NCBI RefSeq assembly: GCF_029433855.1
Contig: NZ_JAROAU010000003.1
Span: 2,388,858 to 2,452,857 of the forward strand
Source of the DNA: Candidatus Kosakonia sp. 282A-S69
GTDB lineage: Bacteria > Pseudomonadota > Gammaproteobacteria > Enterobacterales > Enterobacteriaceae
Direction of reading: 5' to 3'
Length of the DNA: 64,000 bases
Shown: in pieces, positions 34,997 to 44,230 of the stretch
Position numbering within the stretch: the stretch's first letter is position 1
Layout of the letters: the number at the start of each line of letters is the position of its first letter
Position numbers and translations under genes: made by a program
Notes under the pieces: generated by a model
What the model was told of the DNA's origin: nothing
Database searches by the model: none
What the model saw: only the letters and a program-made list of their open reading frames with translations

Positions 34997-36145
34997 TTAA
35001 AAATATTTCCGTATCAGATAGCTGCAAAGAGGTAAGCTAAAAGAAAGCAATCCCACCACAACAAAAGCCGTTATCAGGCTGGATTGATGAGCAATCGCGC
35101 CAATGAAGGCTGGGCCGAGCAGAATTCCGGAATAACCTATACTTGATATTGCAGCGACTGCAAGTGTCGTTGGCATCGTATTTTGACGTCCTGCTGCGCT
35201 AAATAATATGGGAACTATATTTGAAAGCCCTGCGCCGATAAGGAAAAAACCACAGATCATCGCAATGAGATTTGTTCCTCCCACTACTACGCCAATTCCC
35301 GCAGTTGCTATGAGGGAGCTGATCAAAAATACATTGAAGCGGCCAAATGATTTGATAATTCTGTCCCCCAACAGACGACCCAGGGTCATCGCTAAGGCGA
35401 AAGTTGTGTAGCCAATGCCTGCGAAATTGGCAGTTATACTACTGTGATTTGTCAGCAGGATACCGCTCCAGTCAAGCATTGAGCCCTCCATGATATAAGC
35501 AACGAAACAGAGAGCACCAAGAACAATGACAATACCTTCAGGCATTACAAAAAATGGAGAATCATCTGATTCAGAATAGTTAAGCAGCCCCCCGAAAGTG
35601 AGAATAAGAAGCCCCAGCACTAAGATAATAACTATGCCTACTGTAACGAGCGGAGTCAGACCATACATAATTAGTGTACTGACAAGTCCAGAACCCACTA
35701 TACCGCCTATGCTAAATAACGCGTGGAAACCAGACATAATGGGTCGACCTGCCAGCTTTTCGACATGCACTGCGTGGATGTTAGCGACCACATCCATACC
35801 GCCGATGCCGCCACCAAACACAAATAGTGCCAAAGCTAAAGTTAATGGTGTGTCGAAGGTCACAAGCGCCGGCAACAGCATCAGCATGACCAGCGTGGCT
35901 ACGTTAAAAACCATCCTGCAGCCATGTCGTGAAGCGAGAACAGCAGATAATGGCATCATTAATAAAGAGCCAATGCCAAATGCCAACATCACCATGCCCA
36001 TGGTGCCGTTGTCTGCCATCATGCGTATTTTAGCGAGCGGGATCAATGGAGCCCAGGTCGCCAGGCTTAGGCCTGCAATAAAAAAGGCAATTCGCGTTGA
36101 GGTAACCGAGCGCGGAACGGAACATAGTGTGTCTTGAGCAACCAC
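34997..36145 (-). CDS. MFS transporter, YbjJ-like family
   Basis: A 382-residue inner-membrane protein with about 12 hydrophobic segments. It belongs to the same broad family as YbjJ: MSGFHALFSIGGIVGSG matches [13 protein letters not shown], and MEGSMLDWSGILL followed by GYTTFALAMTLGRLLGD matches the YbjJ EGS-DW and GR regions. Last gene of the aminotransferase operon, 63 bases after the HAD gene. As a YbjJ-type facilitator it could export the pathway product or take up its substrate; direction is not known. Clearly AT-richer than the core. Confidence 0.85.
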   Translation of the reverse strand: MVAQDTLCSVPRSVTSTRIAFFIAGLSLATWAPLIPLAKIRMMADNGTMGMVMLAFGIGSLLMMPLSAVLASRHGCRMVFNVATLVMLMLLPALVTFDTPLTLALALFVFGGGIGGMDVVANIHAVHVEKLAGRPIMSGFHALFSIGGIVGSGLVSTLIMYGLTPLVTVGIVIILVLGLLILTFGGLLNYSESDDSPFFVMPEGIVIVLGALCFVAYIMEGSMLDWSGILLTNHSSITANFAGIGYTTFALAMTLGRLLGDRIIKSFGRFNVFLISSLIATAGIGVVVGGTNLIAMICGFFLIGAGLSNIVPILFSAAGRQNTMPTTLAVAAISSIGYSGILLGPAFIGAIAHQSSLITAFVVVGLLSFSLPLCSYLIRKYF

Positions 36146-36208
36146 TTTTATAAACTCCCTTTTTGTATAGCCATTAATGACGATGACATTCCATATTCAT
36201 TTCATGAT

Positions 36209-36838
36209 TCAATTAAATATTGCGTCAAAAGCATCGATTTCATCTAAAGAGCCGATCACTTTGTGGGCATTAGCATAATTCTCGGTATTTGATAGAGCGT
36301 GAGGCCAGCCATAAACACGTCTAATGCCAGCTGCCGTTGCTGCCTTTATACCGAGATCTGTATCCTCAATAACAACTGTCTGGTCTGGATGAGCACCGAG
36401 AGACTGCAACATCGCCAGATAGGGATCGGGATGAGGCTTTGTGCGCTCGGTATCATCACCACTAATAAGTGGCTGCCTCAACTGCAATTCCAGAGTGGCT
36501 AAGTTAGCCAGACAGATTTCTCGCGGGGCGGTGGAGACGAAACCAAATGGGACATGGTGTTCAATCAAGCTCTGGATAAGCGAACGAATACCTGGGCGTA
36601 AATAACGAGGCTTAAGCTGATCCTTATAGGTGCTGACGATCTGGGCGGTGATTTGTTCATGTTGCTGAGCATCGACAGATAAGTTTAATAAAGTTTCCTT
36701 TACGCTCAGCCCTATAAGATCCTCGGGTGTAACACCTTTAGTATGCTCGGGCAGGAGCTTTTTAAGAACATCAAAGTGCAACTGCTCGCTATCAACAACG
36801 ACACCATCAATATCAAAAATAACGTACAAACGGCTCAT
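36209..36838 (-). CDS. HAD-superfamily phosphatase (subfamily IA)
   Basis: A 209-residue cytoplasmic hydrolase. All four HAD motifs are present: FDIDGVVVDSE (D9, D11), FVSTAPRE near residue 99, RTKPHPDPYLAML near 130 and VVIEDTDLGIKAATAAG near 156. A helical cap lies between motifs I and II, so substrates are small phosphorylated metabolites (as for beta-phosphoglucomutase and 2-deoxyglucose-6-phosphatase relatives). Its ATG overlaps the dehydrogenase stop (ATGA), which indicates translational coupling. Proposed role: removal of phosphate from an intermediate or product of the operon (inference). Confidence 0.88.
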   Translation of the reverse strand: MSRLYVIFDIDGVVVDSEQLHFDVLKKLLPEHTKGVTPEDLIGLSVKETLLNLSVDAQQHEQITAQIVSTYKDQLKPRYLRPGIRSLIQSLIEHHVPFGFVSTAPREICLANLATLELQLRQPLISGDDTERTKPHPDPYLAMLQSLGAHPDQTVVIEDTDLGIKAATAAGIRRVYGWPHALSNTENYANAHKVIGSLDEIDAFDAIFN

Positions 36839-37911
36839 GAAATCGGCTCCTGTTGATTGGATGGGATTCGCAGTAGCACTTTACAATTTGGCTCACCGAT
36901 TAATTGCTGCTTTTTCGCTGCTATGTCACAGCCAACCATGGCAAATGCCTGCAAGTAATCATCAAAACTAAAGATGTGACTGACCAGCTTAGCGGCCGGA
37001 ATCTTGCCGTCCCTTATTATCGCGTAGGCGCGTTCGAAGCTTTGGTTAAGAGAATCGATTGAACCAATTACTGACAAACTTTTATCGGCGATTTTTAGCA
37101 CATCCAGCCTGGCCGTATAATCTTTCAGAGCCACATTGAGCAACTTTCCACCTGGCGCTAAGCGATTAAAGACAACTTCAGAAAGATAACCACTGGTATC
37201 AACACACAAATCTAGCCTTTCATCATCACTGCCGTACTCTTCTCGCATAGCCGTCACAAAATCATCATAGATACGTCCATTTTCAGGAAGGATCCCTTTT
37301 GCAAACCGCTGACGATGCTCATTTTTTTCTACCAAAAAGGCCTTAACACCACGCAGATGTAGACACCACAGATAAAGCATTCCCATGGGGCCAGCTCCGA
37401 TTACGCATGCTCGAATATTTGTATGCGTAATATTTAGCTTGTCTACACCTGTGATGGTGCAACTGAGTGGCTCGGTCAGGGCTCCCTCTTCGAAGCTAAC
37501 GTGATCATCTAAATGCAGTAAGGCGCTCTCTTTTGCGAGGTACTGATCTGCAAAAGTGCCGTTATAGGAAACGCCAGCCTCAGTTCCGTGCTTACGCTCA
37601 CAATGGTTAGGATTTCCTGTCTGACACATACGACACTCGTTGCAGGAATAAGTAGGGTTGATAACCACGCGGTCCCCCACCTTGAATCGGGTCACGGCTG
37701 TACCCACCTCCAAAACCTTGCCAGTTGACTCATGGCCCAACGTTGTTCCAGGAACAGCCACAGGATAATCACCTGTAATGATGCCCACATCCGTACCGCA
37801 TAGGCCACAGACCTCAACTGAAACGAGCACGTCATCGGGATCGATACATTGTAAAGATGGCACTTCAACAGGAGATACATCCCACACACCGTTGAATTTA
37901 AGTACTTTCAT
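36835..37911 (-). CDS. Zinc-dependent medium-chain dehydrogenase (polyol-dehydrogenase-like)
   Basis: A 358-residue MDR enzyme. Catalytic zinc ligands are C38, H60 and E61 (CGLCGTD, LGHESTG); structural zinc cysteines are C90, C93, C96 and C104; the NAD(P)-binding GAGPMG is at residues 172-177. The pattern suits sorbitol/idonate-type dehydrogenases, including those acting on cyclitols. The start overlaps the aminotransferase stop by one base (TGATG). With that enzyme it could oxidise a hydroxyl to a ketone that is then aminated, or perform the reverse; the substrate is unknown. Confidence 0.9.
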   Translation of the reverse strand: MKVLKFNGVWDVSPVEVPSLQCIDPDDVLVSVEVCGLCGTDVGIITGDYPVAVPGTTLGHESTGKVLEVGTAVTRFKVGDRVVINPTYSCNECRMCQTGNPNHCERKHGTEAGVSYNGTFADQYLAKESALLHLDDHVSFEEGALTEPLSCTITGVDKLNITHTNIRACVIGAGPMGMLYLWCLHLRGVKAFLVEKNEHRQRFAKGILPENGRIYDDFVTAMREEYGSDDERLDLCVDTSGYLSEVVFNRLAPGGKLLNVALKDYTARLDVLKIADKSLSVIGSIDSLNQSFERAYAIIRDGKIPAAKLVSHIFSFDDYLQAFAMVGCDIAAKKQQLIGEPNCKVLLRIPSNQQEPIS

Positions 37912-39170
37912 CAGATTCTTCCCTGTGTAGTATTAAGTTTGCGTTCAAGTTCAATAAAAGTGCGATCCAGCTTGGCTGCGATCTCATCGATATGTTGGCA
38001 TCCACAGATAATTGGAGGGCGTACTTTAATCGCGCGTCCCTTACCGTAACGCGAGCCTCTAATGACAAGTCCTAGCTCAGCTGCTATTTCAATAGCCATC
38101 GAAGCGATTTCTGGACTTGGTGTATCGAAACCGAACATGTAGCCCAACCCGCGAACATTAGTAATTAACGCATGTTTATTTTGCAGCTCGAGCAATGCAT
38201 TACGCAGATAAGGCTCATTTAGTTGCACATTCTCGAGCAACTTTTCATCTTCGATGATAGAGATAGTTTCGTTAAGAGCGATCAGAGATAAAGGATTTGC
38301 GCCTGAGGTAGTGGAGTGTTCATAGGCTTCCAGCACATCCAGTTTGCGATTCATCAAAATACCGCCTGTGGGAATCCCTATTCCGCCGGCACCTTTGGCA
38401 AAAACTACGATGTCTGGTTTAAGTTCCTTCGCGTATCCTGTGGTTGCAAAAAAAGCGCCAGTTCGTCCAAAACCAGTCTGAACCTCATCAGCGATCAACA
38501 CTATTTTGTATTTGTTGCAGATTTCGCGTATTTGGCGGTAAAACTCCACAGGCAATACTATGTTGCCGCCATTACCAAGGATGGGTTCGACAATGAGACA
38601 AGCTATGTTTCCGCTTGAGCCATAGTTGATGAAATCCTCTAACTCAGAAAAATAATTTAAGTTTAAAGAGCCGGTGCTTTGCTCTCCAGCGAGTTCACTA
38701 TCTGGCACGGGTATCTTAAAAGAACCATCAATATTGGCGGTAAAATGGTGAAGACGAAATGCATTACCGGATATCCTCGCAGTGGCTAAAGACTGGCCAT
38801 GGTGTGACATAAATAGAGAGATTACACCTGAGCGCCCCGTGTACTTTTGTGACATGCGGATAGCCCCTTCAACTGCACCGGACCCGGAAACGTCCCTGAG
38901 CCAGAGAGAATCAATTCCATCGGGTAAGTGTGGTTTGAGCCGTTTAAGGATTTGCTCAGCAATGGGTTTGGTGTAAGCAGAACTCAGATGGGCACAACGG
39001 TCAATTTGTTGCTTGAGTTTTTCAGTCAGTCGTTCATGGGTATAACCGAAAGGCAGGTTAAAAGTTCCTGAAGCTGCATCAATGATTACGCGTTCACCAT
39101 CGTGCAAATAGGGCCCGTCCCCTTTATAACGTGAAATCATCTGCTCAAATTCATTGATTTTATTTTCCAT
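37911..39170 (-). CDS. Class III PLP-dependent aminotransferase
   Basis: A 419-residue fold-type I aminotransferase of class III (4-aminobutyrate/acetylornithine type). SGSGAVEGAIRMSQKYTGR near residues 95-113 binds the phosphate. LIADEVQTGFGRTG holds D228 for the pyridine nitrogen, and FAKGAGGIGIPTGG gives the Schiff-base lysine K259. A usual active-site aromatic-His pair after 'F' is replaced by SHHGQS (residues 122-127). It is first in a tightly coupled four-gene operon and lies behind a long AT-rich non-coding stretch. The amino acceptor is unknown. Confidence 0.9.
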   Translation of the reverse strand: MENKINEFEQMISRYKGDGPYLHDGERVIIDAASGTFNLPFGYTHERLTEKLKQQIDRCAHLSSAYTKPIAEQILKRLKPHLPDGIDSLWLRDVSGSGAVEGAIRMSQKYTGRSGVISLFMSHHGQSLATARISGNAFRLHHFTANIDGSFKIPVPDSELAGEQSTGSLNLNYFSELEDFINYGSSGNIACLIVEPILGNGGNIVLPVEFYRQIREICNKYKIVLIADEVQTGFGRTGAFFATTGYAKELKPDIVVFAKGAGGIGIPTGGILMNRKLDVLEAYEHSTTSGANPLSLIALNETISIIEDEKLLENVQLNEPYLRNALLELQNKHALITNVRGLGYMFGFDTPSPEIASMAIEIAAELGLVIRGSRYGKGRAIKVRPPIICGCQHIDEIAAKLDRTFIELERKLNTTQGRI

Positions 39171-40648
39171 AAATCATTTCCATTGTTATTTCAGATAAAA
39201 TATGTCGGAAGCTTTAAGTATCTGACTTAAAGAACTTTTGCTTTACCACCCTTAGTAAACGCGGGGTGCTCTCAGTGATTAGGAAAAAACGCATATTGCT
39301 TATATAAGCAATAACATGACTTACCCTTAAAAAGGATATTTGTCGTTTAGGTTGCGTTTAATATTAAATATAATAAAAGCCATTAGCCCAATGACATTGT
39401 TGTAGATGCTTTTAAAAAACTTAGCAGCGTAATTTTCTGTTTAATAGCGTATTCCCTTTGTGGTTCGATCGTTAATTCGTCTGACGATGCTGAAAACTTA
39501 ATGGGCTAAATGTAAAGCATAAAACCACACAGTCATAATGGAAATTATCGATCGTTTTAACCCTCTTGATAGCTTTTACCTATCATGTATAGATTAATGA
39601 TCGTTGGTGGTAATCAATTAAGCGTATAGTTTTGTAGAGACTTTTAAAATTATATAGTCAAATCATGACATTATGTTTCTTTCACTCAAAGGTGTGAAAA
39701 CTTACGTCAAGTTTTTTGGTCACTGACGCGAATACTCGCCTTTAAGGACTACTCACTTAAGCCGAATATGGAGAAAGGATCCTCAATGAAATAGTCTTTC
39801 AACTAAGAACATTGGAACATGAGCTTTTTAAAGAAAAGAAGGATCTCTAAATTTATTTTATCTGCCTTTTGACACAAGATATTTATAAAAATGAATATTT
39901 CTAACCTTTTTCGCGCGCTCATAATAGAGTTAGGGTGTCAGTTGCTCTGCGAAAATATTTTAATGAGCAAAAATTATTGAAAATACGCCAAACCATAAAA
40001 GAAGTGAAATTTCAACAGGATATAAACAAACAGGAAGTTATATTGACTGACTAGCGAAAAGTGCTGATGAAGTAAATATCAAAGACACACATTAAAAAGA
40101 AAATAAAATTATGAAAGAAAATACCCACTGTTTTATTTTTAAACAGGCAGCCCATTTACCAGAAGTACCACTGCATCCGTAAAAGTAGAACGGTAAATAT
40201 TGCATGGGCAATGTTGAATAACAAACTCAGTTTAGAGTCATTGAAGCACAACTCCCTCAACCTCTATAAGATACTCCTGCATCTTATACACAATGTTTAA
40301 AGGCCCGCTTTTCGCTCAAAGCGGACCTTCAGTTCAGTCAGCTTCCTGCCAGCAGCAGTCCTTGTCTTTACCTCAAGCCGAATCAGAATATTCGCCATTT
40401 GTAATGACTGCATCCCATCACATGCATTAAGTAATGCCATTTTAATGAAGCGATGTGATGTTTGCGGAGCGTGAACATCGAGAGCTCATAAAGGGTGGAT
40501 ACCCGGTCCAGTGTCAACCGGGTAACGTTCATAATTAAAGGACAAGGCGCTTTGTTAACCGGCCATGCAACTGCTTACCGCAGGCCAAACAGTCAGGAAC
40601 CAGGCTGGGAATACCGTGCCCCGACCAAAGCTGGTTAAACTTTCCTTA
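39171..40648. other. Long AT-rich intergenic region upstream of the aminotransferase operon
   Basis: 1,478 bases with no frame of 60 codons or more, markedly AT-rich. It should contain the operon promoter but no clear one stands out. Seen: a TTTCAC-N8-GTGAAA dyad at 39680-39699; short frames such as 39891-39980 (29 codons) and 40111-40182 (23 codons); and two overlapping frames with peptide-like composition near 39760-39850 and 39905-40055 that may be decayed coding DNA. The recurrent palindrome (40302-40326) marks its right part, after which base composition returns toward that of the core. Confidence 0.55.
40302..40326. repeat. Recurrent palindrome, copy C
   Basis: GGCCCGCTT, a short loop, then AAAGCGGACC. 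It shares CGCTCAAAGCGGAC (14 bases) exactly with copy B at 34598-34621. It lies between the AT-rich operon and the SDR/amidohydrolase module. Confidence 0.65.
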
Positions 40649-41419
40649 TTACTCCGGCAACATAACCCCTGAAAGCTCAGCACAGATATGAAGCAGGCGA
40701 TCCTGCAGTGCGACATCATGGGCCTGGGGATTCGCGGCCATGCGCTTCAGGTGATAGAAATATTTCCCTGTTACCTTTGCCTGCGGATCATCACTGGCGG
40801 CAAGCCAGGCCTGAGTCAGATGTGCCTGGTCCATATCGTCGGGCGCACCCGGGCCGCCCATTTTGGTTGGCACCCAGCCAGGTTCCAGGGCGTTGACGTG
40901 TACATCCCGCCAGCGACGCGCCACGGCAAAGGAGAGCATCGCGTCATGCAGTTTGCTCTCAGCGTAGGCGTCAGCACCATTCCAGGGCCGCTTGCGCCAG
41001 AGAATGTCGTCCAGACTGGCCCCAACATGATGATGCATACCGGAACTCAGATAGACGAGGCGCTGCGGACGCGCGATTAATGCGGTGAGTATGTAAGCAG
41101 AGAGTGTGTTGATTGCGAACACATGCGGCAACCCGTCGCGGATCACACGACTGGCTTCACGATAGCCCACTGCGGCGTTATGGATCACGGCATCGAAATG
41201 CCCCAGATCGTTAACACAAGATGCGGTTTCCTTCGCCCCTGCAATAGTTTCGAGATCGCCGACGACGACCGCCTCGGCCTGGGGTAAAGCACGCCGGGCA
41301 TCTTTCGCACGATGGATATTACGCGCGTGCAGCACAACGTTATGCCCCTGCTGCACCAGCAGTTCGGCAGCCATCAGGCCGAGGCCGGTAGATGAGCCGG
41401 AAATAAAAATACGAGACAT
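40649..41419 (-). CDS. Short-chain dehydrogenase/reductase
   Basis: A 256-residue classical-type SDR. The nucleotide-binding GSSTGLG is at residues 8-14; the NAA-type loop HNAAVGYRE is near 93; the catalytic serine is in YLSSGMHHH near 124; and Y-x3-K is in AYAESK near 150. Substrate unknown. ATG 41419 has GGAG seven bases upstream; the open frame continues to 41710 but overlaps the MFS gene. Third and last gene of the amidohydrolase operon. Confidence 0.88.
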   Translation of the reverse strand: MSRIFISGSSTGLGLMAAELLVQQGHNVVLHARNIHRAKDARRALPQAEAVVVGDLETIAGAKETASCVNDLGHFDAVIHNAAVGYREASRVIRDGLPHVFAINTLSAYILTALIARPQRLVYLSSGMHHHVGASLDDILWRKRPWNGADAYAESKLHDAMLSFAVARRWRDVHVNALEPGWVPTKMGGPGAPDDMDQAHLTQAWLAASDDPQAKVTGKYFYHLKRMAANPQAHDVALQDRLLHICAELSGVMLPE

Positions 41420-41474
41420 AGAACTTCTCCAGAGTAGTGCGCCGCCAGAGAGGGCTGACGGCATTATGTGATAT

Positions 41475-42674
41475 TCAGGATTGGGCGCGGCGGGAGATGC
41501 TCGCGAGCAGCGCGCCCAGCAGCGCACACATCGCGCCACAAAGATAAACGGCGGCATAACTGTAATGGCCAGCGATAACCCCCGCGGCCGGACCGGAGAG
41601 GCCATAGGCGATATCAAGAAAAGCCACAAAGGCCCCCATCGCACTGCCGCGATTAGCCGACGGCACCCGACGGATGGCTTCAACACCCAGTGCCGGGAAA
41701 ACCAGCGCACAGCCCAACCCGGTCACCAGCGCACCGGCAAGCGCCGCCCATTCATTTGTCCCCAGCCACAACATGGCCTGGCCGATGGCTTCAACCGTCA
41801 GCGACCAGATTGCCACGCGATAGCCCCCCATCCGGTCAGGCAGATGGCCGCAGAGAAGGCGAATGAAAATAAACCCGAGTCCAAAGGCAGTCATGACCAG
41901 ACCGGCGTTTTGCCAGTGATGTGCCGCAAAGTAGAGGGAGGCAAAGGCGGTGAGCCCGGACAGGCCGACACCCTGCAGCATCAGCCCCAACCCTTCGCGC
42001 CAGATGCGCCCGATCACCCGATAAAATGGCAGTCGCGCACCTCCTGGCGACACATAAGCAGCAGAGCCCAGCGCGATCAACGCAGCCAGCACCGGTGCAG
42101 CAATGCAGGCCATCATGGCCACCGCGAGGCTGTAATGCTGATATAGCGCCATGCCAACCGGCGCGCCAATTGAGAGGGCCGCGAACATGGCAATGCCGGT
42201 CCATGACATCGACATTCCGGCCCGCTGCGGGCCAACCGAAGCAATCGACCAGGAGACACATCCCGTGACGAACTGGCTTTCGCCAAAGCCAGCCATCAGA
42301 CGACCGGCAATGACGATGCCGAGGCTGGTGGTGGGCGAAAGATCCGACGCGGCAGCGGCCAGATACAAGCCACCCGCCAGCGCCGAAAGCAGTGCTCCTT
42401 GCAGTGCAGAACGCTTGCCGCCCTGCTGGTCAGTTACCCGCCCGGCATAACCACGTGTGAGCACGGTGGCCAGAAACTGAGTGCCGATCACCACTCCCAC
42501 GACAAGGTTACTGAAGCCGAGATGACCATGTATGTATAACGGGATCACCGGCAATGGCAGGCCAACCGCCAGATAGCCAAAGAAGAGTGCGGCGATAACG
42601 CCCGAAGCTGGGCGGGGAAGTTGCGCGGGCGGGTTGTTTACCTGCGTGCTCCGCTTTAGAGCGAGATCTGGCAT
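41475..42674 (-). CDS. MFS transporter (YfcJ/YhhS-like)
   Basis: A 399-residue inner-membrane protein with about 12 hydrophobic segments. The N-terminal part FGYLAVGLPLPVIPLYIHGHLGFSNLVVGVVIG and the motif A region RGYAGRVTDQQGGKRSA point to the YfcJ/YhhS group of putative arabinose/drug efflux facilitators. Substrate unknown. It lies between the amidohydrolase (66 bases upstream) and SDR (55 bases downstream) on one probable transcript. Confidence 0.88.
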   Translation of the reverse strand: MPDLALKRSTQVNNPPAQLPRPASGVIAALFFGYLAVGLPLPVIPLYIHGHLGFSNLVVGVVIGTQFLATVLTRGYAGRVTDQQGGKRSALQGALLSALAGGLYLAAAASDLSPTTSLGIVIAGRLMAGFGESQFVTGCVSWSIASVGPQRAGMSMSWTGIAMFAALSIGAPVGMALYQHYSLAVAMMACIAAPVLAALIALGSAAYVSPGGARLPFYRVIGRIWREGLGLMLQGVGLSGLTAFASLYFAAHHWQNAGLVMTAFGLGFIFIRLLCGHLPDRMGGYRVAIWSLTVEAIGQAMLWLGTNEWAALAGALVTGLGCALVFPALGVEAIRRVPSANRGSAMGAFVAFLDIAYGLSGPAAGVIAGHYSYAAVYLCGAMCALLGALLASISRRAQS

Positions 42675-42740
42675 GGAAATCTCCTGTGCGAGAAAGGCAT
42701 AAAAGTGTGATACGGCCCGCTGCGACGGGCCGCTCTGTCA

Positions 42741-44063
42741 TCAGGCTGCGGTGAAGCGATCGACGTGCCAGCCGCTGGCTTTGATCAGGTAATCACGGGA
42801 CGCCGTGATATCTGCCTCCAGTGCGGCCAGATCCACGCCAATCAGCTGGCCGGCGCGCTTACGTAACTGACCCGCCACCATCACCGTGTCCACGTCCGCG
42901 CGTTCAATCGCCTGCACCACCGTTCCGGTTACGTTGGTGACCGGGAAGACGGCGACGCCGCTGGTGCGCACCATGATGATGTCAGCCTGCTTACCTGGCG
43001 TAAGGGTGCCAATCTGGTCTTCAAGTCCGGCCGCGCGTGCGCCATTCACGGTCGCCGCCTTCAGCACCGCTGCGACCGTAATAGGTGCTGGTACACTCTC
43101 TTCGCCGCGGAAGCGCCGGTAGCGCATCGCTGAGCGCTGTTGTCCAAACAGCGCGTGCATTTCTCCGAACATATCGCTGCCAAACGCGGTATCCAGGTCG
43201 ATGCCCAGCGCCGGCGTCAGTCCATGATTAACGGCCTGCTGATAAGCGAAGCTCTCGTCGTCGAAGCCAAACAGCGCATCCGAACGCGGATTAACGGTGA
43301 CGTTAACGCCAGCTTCGGCCAGCAGCTGCCACGTCTCTTGCGGAACCCGTGAACAATGGTTAAAGATGTTGTGCTTGCCCAGCACGCCCGGTGTGGCAAA
43401 TTCCGGGCCGAGCCTGGTCAGATCGCCGATAAACTCCGTCAGAATACGCATGTCAAGATCACGCGCGGCCTGCCACCACTCCAGATTAAGCTGACCAAAC
43501 AGCCCCACACGCACCAGGCTTTCTGCGGTATTCCAGCGCTGCGCCAGTCGCGGCAGATCGCCCGGCAGATGCGCGGCTGATGCTTGCTTATCCATCGCCG
43601 CACCCACCATATGTAATGCGCGAATGCCGCTCTCCTGCAGGGCATCCAGCGCGGCATCAGTGTGCGCAGGGCTGCGCGAATTGTGGCAAGCATCAATAAC
43701 CGTGGTGATACCCGCATCCAGAGAGGCCGCCGCGGTCAGTCTGGTGCTCAGATACATGTCCAGCGGCCGGTAGTGGGCACCTAGCTTCTCAGCGACAACA
43801 TCAATGTAAGCAAACAGATCATCCACATCCGGCATCATGCGCCGCATGACACCCAGCCACATGTGATGATGGGCATCTATCAGGCCTGGCATAACGATAT
43901 GGCCGGTTGCGTCGATCACTTCAGCATCATCCGCCTGCAGGATCGGACCAACCGCAGCGATCCGGTCGTTCTCGACAAGCACATCGCCGACATCAAGATT
44001 GGGGATATTGGCATCCAGCGTAAGGATGATGCCGCCTTTGAAAAGAGTGCGCTTCGTTGTCAT
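42741..44063 (-). CDS. Amidohydrolase (TRZ/ATZ-type, metal-dependent)
   Basis: A 440-residue enzyme of the amidohydrolase superfamily, related to the atrazine chlorohydrolase/8-oxoguanine and cytosine deaminase group. Metal site motifs are PGLIDAHHHMW near residue 55-65, HNIFNHCSR near 235 and the GIDLDTAFGSDMF aspartate near 290; the composite N/C-terminal beta-sandwich is visible (GGIILTLDANIPNLDVGDVLVEND; GTLTPGKQADIIMV). It should deaminate or dechlorinate a heterocycle or hydrolyse an amide; the exact substrate is open. AGGA precedes ATG 44063. It heads the operon and is divergent from a LysR regulator. Confidence 0.88.
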   Translation of the reverse strand: MTTKRTLFKGGIILTLDANIPNLDVGDVLVENDRIAAVGPILQADDAEVIDATGHIVMPGLIDAHHHMWLGVMRRMMPDVDDLFAYIDVVAEKLGAHYRPLDMYLSTRLTAAASLDAGITTVIDACHNSRSPAHTDAALDALQESGIRALHMVGAAMDKQASAAHLPGDLPRLAQRWNTAESLVRVGLFGQLNLEWWQAARDLDMRILTEFIGDLTRLGPEFATPGVLGKHNIFNHCSRVPQETWQLLAEAGVNVTVNPRSDALFGFDDESFAYQQAVNHGLTPALGIDLDTAFGSDMFGEMHALFGQQRSAMRYRRFRGEESVPAPITVAAVLKAATVNGARAAGLEDQIGTLTPGKQADIIMVRTSGVAVFPVTNVTGTVVQAIERADVDTVMVAGQLRKRAGQLIGVDLAALEADITASRDYLIKASGWHVDRFTAA

Positions 44064-44230
44064 GTCGTATTCCTCAGAATTAAGGGGTGCCATTCGTTGC
44101 GGAATTACCCGGCCAGAGCCAGGTAAACTGCGAGTCGCAACGATGTGGACGACACAATAGGTTGCGCACCATCTTTGATAAAGGTAGTTTCATTCAAATT
44201 ATATTTGCTAAAAATCAAAGGTGGATTCGT

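Noticed and set aside
41420-41710. N-terminal extension of the SDR
   Set aside because: It overlaps the end of the MFS gene and is Arg/Trp-rich; ATG 41419 has a good ribosome site and puts the GSSTGLG motif at the usual distance.
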